A stretch of 64,000 bases of DNA from Heliopora coerulea (taxonomy: Eukaryota > Cnidaria > Anthozoa > Scleralcyonacea > Helioporidae): positions 124,001-188,000 of the forward strand of contig JASJOG010000069.1 in the NCBI GenBank assembly GCA_030142905.1, read 5' to 3'. How positions within the stretch are numbered: position 1 is the first letter of the stretch; each line of letters starts with the position of its first letter. The notes under the pieces were generated by a model, which was given only the letters and a program-made list of their open reading frames with translations, did not search any database and was not told the origin of the DNA. Of the stretch, positions 11,601-23,500 are shown one piece after another. Made by a program: the position numbers and the translations under genes.

Positions 11601-14600
11601 TTATAAAAGAAATACCAGTTAGATTCCCATATTTGGATACTGTGATCAAAACACTTGAGATGTTGCTCGACTTTCGAAAAGCTAAAAACACTCGCCTAGC
11701 GGTTTGTGTTTTTTTGCGTTTTTCTTCAAGTCTCGCAACATCTCGCATATTTGGATCACATTATCCAAACACGGGAATCCATCTGGTATTTGTTAGATAA
11801 CAGTTTATTTGATGTAAATATTAGAGCATATCTAGTTTAGTTTATTTGAATTTTGATATATCGCATATTGTAATCGAGTGTTGAAAAGCCCGTTGGGAAC
11901 GCGCAATAAAATATCAAGCATTCAGTGAATGAGAAATAGCTGTATTTACGCTTTTAGCCTATCAATAGTTCATATTGTTCAACATTTGAGCAGTACCACT
12001 TTCATTTCCGGTGAAATCACTTTTCACCAACACAGCACTTTACTTAATTGTGTTACTTCAATTTATCATAGGCATTTTGAAATATCCTTCTTATCCTCAA
12101 CATTATATTATAAGCCGATAACTTGATATAAGATGTATGAAAATTCTATTAAAGATTTCGGCGCGACTCAACGTGAACGAGAACCTTTTCCCCCTTGATT
12201 TCGTTGTACTTAGATGGGATGGAATGGATTATATGGAAAGGAATAGCGTACGATAAGACTGCATAACACATGTTTCTCTCTCTTTCTTTAACCAGTGCAT
12301 TAATTTATTAAAAATGTGAAGCTTGACTTACCTACAACGCAATTTCTCTTTTCGTTATTAGTTTGCTTTAAGGTGTTCCCTTCAGTTGTCTTCCGTTTTA
12401 TCTTGTCTTGGGGATCACAAGGTAGGATTTAAATTTGCTCCATGTTTTGTTCAAAATATGTTGCTGACATGGCTTATGATCAAACCGTAGACCACTGACA
12501 TGTATAATAGTACATATAGCCGGCTCCGGTTTCTTAGTATTTTTTAATTACGTGAAATGTTTCCACCTAAAAACTTCCGTCTAGTTGATTGTTGTCACGT
12601 ATCTTCAGAGACCGAAAGATGGATGCACGACTTATTCCCGAAAACCCTCATCAAAATGTAAAAAAGTCATTTCCCTAATCGCTTGACAATTTCAACTAGC
12701 TCAGCTCAAGATTCTAATATGAATAGCCATGACGAGATAAATCATGGCAAGTAACAGAACATGTTAGTTTTGTTATTCGTCGTGATTTATCCCGTCGTGG
12801 CTATTCATATTAGAATCTTGAGCTGAGCCTTAATATTCATCCTACGACTACGATTCATTTTCAAATATCGATAAATCTTCGTGAGGTGTAAAGAGAGTCC
12901 CTATTAAATTCTGTATTTTCCCCTTTTTCAAATTTATGTTTTTGTTACCCGAATGACATGAAAACAATTCCGAGGAAGGTGTGTACTATGATCACTGTTT
13001 CTATTAATAAAGCACAATTTTCTGTTGATTGTAAATTCTCGATTCAAACTAAATCATCTTTAGACAAAAAGTCAAATTATAGAAATATAAGTTACAAACA
13101 CCGAGTTGGGCGTAAAACGGATAGTTAAAACTACTTCCAGTACTAATAAACAACGTCAGGTTGAAAATTTTTGTTTTCCATCTAATTGATCATCTGTCGG
13201 TAAAAACTAAGGGAATACGTCCAAATGTTAAATATTTATGATAATTTCAAATCCATAACCAAAGTTAATTTACTCTTTTGTGAAATGAGATGAAATGGTA
13301 GGCAGACTTTCGTCCATCCAACGTTCGTTGAAATTTTTATGTTGGCCCAGAAGGCTTAACACAAAATAGCAACTTCAATACTAAGAAAGCCACACCAAAA
13401 ATAAAAAGAACCACAACGTAAACAAAAATTCACAACGGTAACAACGCAAATAGAAGAGCTACAACAAATCAAAAAGTCACAACGCAAATAGAAAAGCTAC
13501 AACTAATAAAAAAGTCACAGCGCAAATAAAAAAGCCACAAGAAATAAAAAAGTCACAACGCAAATAGAAAGGCTACAACCGAAATCAAAACACACAACAC
13601 GAATTAAAAGTTGTAACTGCCGCTCGGGATTACCTCAAGTATTCCACCATTGTGAATTTACATTGTTTGGGACAAAGACTTATGACTTTTGATGGAACAT
13701 TATGTTCAACTTGGATTCGACAATAAAGTATACTTTATTGCGGTTTAATGTTTGAGAAACATGAGAGCTTGGATATATTAAGGTAGATGAACGATCTTCA
13801 AGCTCGATACTCAGAAAATGATTTCTGAGCCCTAGACGGGGATCGAACCCGCAACCTTCTGATGGCCGGTAAGACGCTTTAACCATTGAGCTACCAAGAC
13901 TCAGATGGTGAGCTAAGGTGCAAGTTCGATATATATGTGCGATCGTTCATCTACCTCAAAGTATACTATATTGTCGAATCCAAGTCCGAAGATATGAAAA
14001 ATAAAGGATGACCTAAATTTGAAAACTTTTACCTTTTAATGTAGGCAACTAATATCTTAATTCACAGATTTTCTTTTTTTAAGATCCCTAAAGTGTACTG
14101 AAGTAGGTTTGTGTTAAGCCTTAAAAAAAAGAAAATCTGTAATTTGAGATAATAGTTGCCTACACTAAAAGGCAAATTTTAGGTCATCCTTTATTTTTCA
14201 TATCTTTGGACTCGTGTGGCTTCATTAACTCTTCTCTGTCAGGATAAGTCCATTATTTTACTCTGGCTGTCGTCAGGCAATCTTCTTCTCCAAACGACAT
14301 CACATGGTCACCATTCTACCACCCTCAATAATGAACTGAAGAACATAAAACTTGAAGAGCACCATATTATTGTCAGTTTTGATGTCCTTTCTGTATTTAT
14401 GCAAATGTTCCAGTCTACGAAACATGTGCAATCGTAAAAGAGAGACTGTTACCAGACTCAACCTTAAAGGAATAAACTGACCTTAGTCCAGAAGAGATTT
14501 ATGACCTCGTGAATTTGTGCCTTTCCTCAACTGTCCTCCAATGGCTTGATGAGTTTTAAGAACAGAGGAAGGGGCAGCCATGGGATTCCCTTTATCACTT

Positions 14601-17600
14601 GTTGCACAGCTAATTTGTGCACGGAATATTTTGAAACTAAAGCATTCCAACTCTGCAATGTCAAGTCCTCTCTATGGCGAAGGTGCGTTGATGACGTCCT
14701 GGCAATATGGTGCGATGGACACGAAAAACTTGAGGCTTTCCTTTGTGCAATACCTCAACAGTCTAATTCCATCAATACAATTTACCGTAGAAAAAACAAG
14801 ACGAAAACAAAGCACTTCCCTTCCTTGACATCCTCCTTCAGACGAAATAAAGACCGGACCTTGAGCGACACCGTCTACAGAAAGCCAACACACACTGGTC
14901 GTTATTTTAACTATCGTTCCTTCCATCATCCGAGAATCAAGTCCTCCGTCTGCAAGGCCCTCGTTCATCGAGTAAATTCAATCTGCGATTCGAGGCATCT
15001 TGAAGACGAGTTCAAACATCTTCATAAGGTTCTTAGATAGAATGGTTTCCCGACCAGACAAAATAACTCGAGGAGATCACAAATCCATTAGGTCAAAGCA
15101 AGAATACATGTTTACTGTGGTTCTCTCGTACAACAACCCAGTATCCTATATGATTGAAAGAATTCCCTCAAAAGAAAATATAAAAGTCTGCTATAGTACA
15201 TCTAATGAGCCCTTCCAGTGACTTGTCACACATAAAGACAAAACCGAAAAGAACCAGCAACCCGGAGTCTACCGCATCCTTTGCGAATGCGGACTGCATA
15301 TATCGGAGAGACTGGACACACAATTGCGGCACGCAAAAAAGAACATTACACCTGCTGCATTGAAGGTCAAACCGAGAAGTCATCCGTGGCAAAACACTCC
15401 TGGGAAGCAGGTCATAGAATAGAATGGGACAAAATCTCTCTTCTGAGCAACACTAAAAATCACTGTAGTAGAAGGATACGGGAATCTATCGAAATATTCA
15501 GACATGCCACCATTCCTCAAGAAGGACAGCTTTTAAATGATACTTGGACAGCCTTTCTTTCCTAAGTTTATTCAATTAACAATCCTCTTGCACATATCTT
15601 CTTTTAAATTAGGCGTAGACTTTCAGGTTGTCTATCAATATGATTATTTATTAGGAACAAAATGGTTGCAATTTCTTTCAGTTGGCGTCGTGACGCCACG
15701 AAACACGCGAGTACCGTGAATCCGTGGTAAAAAAAAATTTGACGTATGCAAACGCTTGGTTAGCACCCAAACTTCAGTTCTACTCGGAAGTCCTAAGTGT
15801 CAGTGAATAAAGCTCAGCAAAATTAACAAATAAACAACATGACGTTACCGCAAACTCTTGGGTCTATTTAATGAAAAAAAATGATGTTTTCGTTTTCAGT
15901 CCATTGTCGTAAGCGTTGGTAATCTAGGTCCAGAGTTATCAATTTATCCAAAATTATTGATGATAACTGCCAAGATGTGAGCTGGGAATCGGTCTGATTC
16001 CTAGCTCAAACGCCCACCCAAAGAATGGTGGAAGAAGCCCACCCAGAAAACTGGGAAGCTTCAAAGTGTTTTGAAATCGAAGGAAGAAGGCTTTACAAAT
16101 ATCTGAACTAGCTTCTTTAACGAATGCGTATTTTGAGAGAAACATGATATCAAAGTTGGCAAAATTTGTCTAAAAACTTCGTCCGATTTCAAGTTTCCTT
16201 GGGTGCTGAGTTTTCTGAGTTTCTTTTTTTTAAGAGAAAGTTTAAAGATAGCACTCTGCTTAATAAAAATAATTAAAACGACTAAACAAGGCACTGATGT
16301 TTCGAGCAAAAGCCCTTCATGAGAGTGAAATGTGAAAGGCTTTCGAATGAAACCTCGGTTTCTTGTTCTCAATTTTTGGAAGTAATACTGCCTTTTAAAC
16401 GTTTTCTACTTCATTCAGAATCCCTATGCAACCTTCCATCTTTATGTCCAAACACGATTGTTGATGCACAATTTTCCAAACGTTTCTAGAAAGCTTGTGG
16501 AGTTATCTTAGAGGCACTGGAAACATTTTGGGAAGGTTCAGAAAGTTTATTACTGGATGATTACAAGGACAAGCAAAAAAGGCGGTTTGTTAATTACAGT
16601 TCAACAAGAAGCAATAAACCATATTCTCCAAATGGTGAGTAAAATACAAAGCTCACTGAAGGCAGTACAATTTCGAGGTAACACTGTGCAGAAAAAAGGT
16701 AAAAGTAAATTTGCAAAGATTTACTTATTTTTGGCACTGAATTACCGGGGTTTTTTTGGACTGTATTTACTTATATGCGTATTATTATTACTATTACTAT
16801 TATTATTATTGCTCGATTTACACAGCTTGATGTTCTGTTGGTAATCCTCAATGTCAGCCCTCTACAGCCAGTAGAGGGTCATCACTTGTCTCCCTACAGT
16901 ATTGGCCATACATCTTATTGCTCCACTTCTGCTCTCCACTATTATTCCTCCTTTTCTAACCAGTACTAACAGCGGCTCTGCGGTATTCTTAACATACCAC
17001 CCTATACCCTTCTCTTCTGCTTGTACACAACTTTCACAATTCATTAGCCACCTTTCTCCTTTTCCTCTTGGTAGATATAACCTGCTTACATCACTCCTTG
17101 GATGAAAGGTACCATGCACTGTTAACAACTTCCTCGACTTTTTATCGAAGCTTCGTAACTCCTCATTACTCCATTTAACTATTCCTGCTTCGTACCTGAG
17201 TAATGCTACCGCCCAAATGTTGATCTCTTAAAACTTATTTTTTCCATTGAACTTTGACTTTAAAATCAATCTCAATCTTCTCAAGGATTCTTTCTTGAAC
17301 CTGATCTTTATTGCCTCTTCCTTAATTTCGTCCATCATACAAGATCCCCAAATATTTATATCCCTCATCTTCATTAATTTTCATCGTTTCCCCATTTGGC
17401 AAAACAGTACCCTCACACTCTACCACCTTTCCTCTTTTCAGAATCAACACTCCATATTTCTTGATACCAAATTCCATTCCGATATCTGTACTAACGAGTT
17501 GTGTAGTCTTGACCAAGGAATCAATTTGAACGTCACTCTTACCATATAATTTTAGATCATCCATAAAGTGATTGATGATTAGTATTATTATTGTTTTCTC

Positions 17601-20476
17601 ACGGTCTAGTTCTTAACCGGTTGGTAACTCACTATCAGACTACATCCCGTAGCTTAAGGTAGTAAGCTTTCACCATCTATTTAATCATTTTCTAATACTT
17701 TTCGTATTATTCTAGCTGTTCCTAGCAAACAAGATTTTTGAAGAAGTTCAAAACTGTCCTCCTCACTTATCCTTTTCAACCACTGCGAAAGTCTTTTTCC
17801 AACTGTTCCTAACGCTCCAACCACAACCGGTATGATAGTTACATTCCTGCTATTCCACAGTTTATTAACTTCTCTTCTGAACTCCTGATATTTAGTGAAT
17901 TTCTCCTGCTCTTCCTCCACCCTTGTGTTGAACGGACACGCGACATCTGTTATCTAACAATCTCTTTTTCTCTTTTCATAAATCACAATATCCGGTTTAT
18001 TATGGTCAATATGATGATCGGTCTGTATTGAGAAATCCCACAACAGTTTCACATCATCATTTTCCAGTACTCTTTCTGGAGTGTGTTCATACCATTGTGC
18101 CTTGTAGGGAACTTTATATCTTTTGCACGTTCCAGTGCACTACAACTGCCAATCTGTCATGACGCCAAACCATATACTGAGGCTACGCAAGTTTTTTACA
18201 CTCAGCAACAACATGGCTGATTGTTTCATCCCGTTCCCCACACATTCTACACAAAGGGGTTATATCTTCTTTATCAATTTTATTTCTTATTGCATTAGTT
18301 CGCAATGCCTGATCCTGTGCTGCTATTATTGTTCCCTATGTTTCTTTTTTCAGAGTCCTTTTTCTTAGCCAAAGCCAAGTTGCTTTATCTCGTACACTTT
18401 CTGTATTTCTCATGAACTGTCCATGCAATACTTTTTTCACATATTGACTCTTCCTTTGCTCCTTCACTTCCTCCCCGTTTTTACCCTCATCCAATATTCC
18501 TTCTTTTTTTACAGCACGTAGCAGCCTCTCTTGACTTCCTTCAAGATATTCATTCGATCTATGAGATTCTATTGCAACACAGTCCTCAACACTAATCAAT
18601 CCCCTTCCTCCATTATCTCTTTTGATGAACAGCCTATCTGTGTTGGCTCTTGGGTGTAAAGCTCCGTAGATTGTCAATAATGTCCTAGTCTTCCGATCCA
18701 TGCTTCTCAACTCTGTCTTGGTCCAATTTATTATACTTGCTCCATATCGAACAATTGACACCGCTCTCGCATTAATTTGCTCTCATGATGTTCCCTCCAT
18801 TTAACTTTGACTTAAGGATCTTTCTAACTCTCCGATAGTATTCTGATGTTATAATATTCTTCATATCTTCACTTTTAATCTCATCCCCTTCTAGTATTCC
18901 CAAATATTTATATCTTTCTTCTTTCTCTAGCCCTCTGATTATCCGATTGTCTGGCATCCTTATTCCATCACATTTAACAATTTTGCCTCGTTTCATGATA
19001 AGCACTGCACATTTTTCAATTCCATATTCCATACAGATATCACTACTGAAAATCCTGACTGAATTTATCAGGCTATCCATTTGGTTTTCATTCTTCGCAA
19101 ATAGTTTAAAGTCATCCATGAACACTAGATGATTGACTTTGCCTCTGCCGTCACCTAAGTCATACCCAATCTTCGTCTTCCTGAGAATAAGTGACATTGG
19201 GACTAATGCGACCACAAAAAGCAATGGCGACAAACTATCTCCTTGAAATATTCCTCTGCGTATCCTAACATTTCCCAGATCTTTCTTTCCCACCGTCAAA
19301 TTTGTAGTCCATTTATCCATTCCATTCACCAGTATCTTTTTAATATTTTCGGCTACTCGAAACATATCAATGCACGTTTTCAACCAACTATGTGGGACCA
19401 TATCCTACGCTTTCTTGTAATCGATCCATGCCATTCCTACCCCAGTTTTTCTCCCCTTACAATTTCTTATGACCATTTTATCAATAAGAAGTTGATTCTT
19501 TGTACCCCTTGAATTCCTTCGGCACCCTTTCTGTTCTTCTGGAAGTAGATTCTGTTTATCCAAATGTTCTTATAGCTCTACACCTACTATTCCAGTGAAT
19601 AGTTTCCACATTAGGGCAAGACAAGTTATTGGTCTAAAATTTGTTACCACATCTCCTTGCGTCCTATCTTTCTTGATCAAGATCGTTCTTCCTGTTGTCA
19701 TCCAGTCTGGGATCTGGCCTTCCATCAAGCATCGTTGGAGTCCCATAGCTATTCTTTCGTGGCATGATGTAAATTTCTTTAACCAAAACCCATGAAGACC
19801 ATCTGGTCCAGGTGCTTTCCAGTTGTTTACTTTCTTTAGCTGTTTCTTTACTTTATCCGTTGTCAGTACTATATCCTCCTGCTTTTTTACTCTGTTTAAT
19901 TCCTTCTTCACTTCATTTAACCATTCTGCTCTTTCATGTGTCCAACTGGGTTGTCCCAAATCTCACTCCAAAATCTGAGAAATTCATCTTCATTCGTTCT
20001 TACATCATCGTCTCTTTCATTCCCTTCCAATAACTCAAACTATCTTTTTTGATTAGACTGAAATAATCTGTTTTGGGCATACTGATCTGTTCTGCTTTCA
20101 TGACGCTTCACTTTTGCTGCTTTTGCAATAATTCGCTGTTTCAACTCCTCAATCACCATACTCAACCCTTTAGCCTCTATTTTATACTTATTCTTCAATT
20201 CACACTTTATTCTTTCTGATCCCAGTTCATTGACTTTCCATCTTTCTAACCGGCTTACATCCTTCCTCAACTGTGCAATCTGTTGGTTTATTCTTCTCTT
20301 CCACCATGGTTCAACTGCTTCCTGTCCTCTTTTCTCTCTTACTCGTAGATGTCTTCCCACAACGCATCTAGCAGCTGCCAACAGCTGCCAAAAGCTTATT
20401 TATCGCTGTTATATCGTCAGGAATTACAATGAATCCTAACACCTCATTCACCTGATCAACTTTCTGCTTTAATCTA

Positions 20477-20541
<65 letters not shown>

Positions 20542-23500
20542 AACTCGCATACCACCTAACTAAGGACAGTGGAAGAGGTCTCAGCCTGCCACGGGCTCCC
20601 AGCATCCCGCCAGGTAAGGCCGCAACAGATATTTCAGGGAACTTGTGAGGAAAGGAAAGTTTACCATTAAAATGGATTTTAAGAAACACTCACACGGCCA
20701 GCTCTTACTCCCCCAACTTATTCAGTCAGGAAGGAGTAAGCCCTCTAAAGTCTCTGAAAGTACTCCCCGATGCGTATATCCAGTTTGGCCTTAAAAGTAC
20801 TCTCTTGCACTTCCAACCAGTTAAGGTCAGTTTAGATGTGCCACTGCAAAGGTTAAGTCTGAATATTGTTTTATTCTTACACTACTGCTGATCTGTTTCA
20901 GCATTTAAGGCTGGTTCATCCTCAACCAACTATGGCCAGGGGCATCAGCCTGCTGTACAGATTGTCTTCTAGTCCTTGGGCTAACAGGGCAGGTTTGCGA
21001 ACACCCGAAGGTAGTGTACTTGCAGCTGCCAGCCAATTAAGGCAAGCTGAGACTTACGGCTACCTGTCTATTTAAGTAAGGTTTTAAACGACTGAATTGA
21101 AAGTTGCATGCATAAATATTGATAATTTCAACTGGAATATTATTCCATGTTCATGCTGCACGGTACGAAAAACTGGCTTTTAGGAAGTTTGTTTCAGGTC
21201 TTCCAAGATGAAACTTACGATCATTACCTCTTATAAGCGTCCTTATGACTAATAATAAACAAGTTTGAAAGGTAATACGGTGTCGTATCTTGCAAGGCCT
21301 TGAAAGTCATTATGTTATCATGTTATTCCAAAATAGCTTTCATAGGATCCCAATTAAGTTTTTCAATTACTTCGGTTAATCTAATTTCGTTAATTCAATT
21401 CCCTATTCACTCGAACGGCTTTTTTTGTAACTTGCACAGTTTGTCAACTTGTGTACTGTTATCGATTCCATATTGTTGAGCAGTATACGAAATTCATAAA
21501 TCACAGGAATCAACGTACTGTCCTTTGCACACAGTCTGATCCCTCAGTTCTGAAACTTACAACACTAGAAATAAGGTACCTTGTAGTTGCTTTTGATGCT
21601 CTTTGAGCTCTAATTGATGCCATTGTGTCATTAGTTCCCTACTTGGAAGATTTAATCCTTCTTAATAGCCTTCTTTAATCCAGTGATTTCATGTCTACTG
21701 ACATGAGCATAATAATAGCAATGTTGCATTTGTGAATGACTGGTGGGTTCCTAATCAACAACATTTTGAAAGCAGAATTTTCTTTTATCGTGTATCTTTG
21801 AGTTTTTTCTTCCAGTGCTTTCTTTTGTAATTCTTAATATTTATTTTCATCAGATCGTCATTTGGAACTCGTAGAATGTACTGAAGACGAAGCTCTTTCT
21901 TACTGTGTTCAATTGCTAATAAACTCATTGAAGGTATGAAAAATTGGTGACTATAATTCGGCATATTTGTCTTAAAACGACTTCTGTTGTGCAGCAAATG
22001 AATCGATCACCACTAAACCTCTATGACGTCGGTACAAAATTGGCTAAGTTTTGTGTTAATATTTTGATTTCATTATAGAGTCGTGTGTTCTCCGAGGGAC
22101 GTAATGATAAGCTTCTTGGTCACCTCATCGTATTATTACAGTACGACTGGCCAAAAAGAGAAAATCTTTTTATCGAAGCTGTTAAGAAAATTCAAAATCA
22201 AGGATCGTTTAAATATGCTTGCTTTTTTGACTACGTTATTGGTATCCCTTTTACCTTACTTAAAATTTGTTCTGTTAAATGTTGTTTCTATATTTGTATA
22301 CTAGCTATTGTTTACAGACTGTGAAGTGGAGGATATACAGAATATGTAATATTTAGAAAATGAATAGCCGTTCCGTATCGAGATACATAGACACAAAGCG
22401 AAGCCGAGTGACTTTATATGCCAATACAGCAGATACGAATTCCGTAAATTACTTCTAAAATTAATGCACTGCAATACAAGAAGTTATCTCTGGTAAGTCG
22501 GCCAAAAGTGAACGATAGGTTAGAGGTTGCGTAATAGGACGATGACGATGTGTGTCACAGCGTTTGTAAATGTGGTACAGAACTGAAATTTAACTAATCA
22601 ATTCTGTATTGTATTTGTTGACACTAATTTAGTTAATTTCTTTTTAATTTTTGCTTATAAAATATTAAGTTTGGGAAGTCAATACCTTTTGTATATGCAG
22701 GTGTTGATATTGCAGAAGTTCATGTTGATGTAGATGTAGTTGAAGGTTTAGATTTTGTAGATTTAGATATTGTGGCAGCAGAAATAGAGGCATTTCTAGT
22801 TGTGGAGGTTGCGGAAGATGTAGATGTAGATGTAGATGTAGAAGTAGTTATAGATATAATAACAATCATCTTACGCACACTTTGATTGGATGACGTCCAT
22901 TTCTCTTCGAGTATGTGGCAGGGATGACTTCATATACTGCAGTATAGAGATGTGAATAAGGTCGTGAAAAGTTGAAATCCCCTCGGTTATTTTATAAAGC
23001 AAGTAGAAAATAACCATGGCGTATGTGTCATGGTAAATATTTGCATTATACTATTTTAACCGCACAAATAACTGAAAACACTCAGCTTTGCATAGCGATT
23101 TTTTTAGGTTGAAATGACGTCATTTAATGTCGAACTCGTGTCATCAGCGTGAATCATCGCTGTCCCTTATACCATTTTTGTAATTTATTGGCAATTATAA
23201 CTCGAAATTGTAGTTGTGCCATCCTTAACTGATGGACAAATAGTCATCAATATGTTGGAGGAATTTGCTTATCTCTATAAAGATGAAAGTGTTCAGATTG
23301 AATTGTTGCCGAAAACGTCTTCGAATTCCAGGTGAGAAAGCAGCAGAAAATGAGAAAAACATGTTGTTTTGGCGTTTTCAAATCCCGTTGTCAATTAACG
23401 CTCTCACGTTATATAATTTAAAAAGACATGGTTATCTGTGGTTATCTTATGCTTATCTGCATGGAAACGTAAACGTTGAGAATAACGTGGCCTAAGTTAC

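Larger units (their letters stand above)
17576..20470 (-). mobile_element. Dong/R4-like non-LTR retrotransposon B (RT plus restriction-like endonuclease), decayed
   Basis: Minus-strand order is N-terminal helical region (20381-20040), RT fingers and palm (19959-19570: [32 protein letters not shown]; 19401-18772: [31 protein letters not shown]), thumb (18761-18336), a CCHC knuckle (about 18260-18200: [18 protein letters not shown]) and the endonuclease (about 18010-17690: [16 protein letters not shown], stop, [18 protein letters not shown]). The single enzyme with a C-terminal PD-(D/E)xK-like nuclease is the R2/R4 type, not the APE type. Several stops and frameshifts make it inactive. A short (TAA)n tail lies at 17578-17592. 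Confidence 0.8.
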
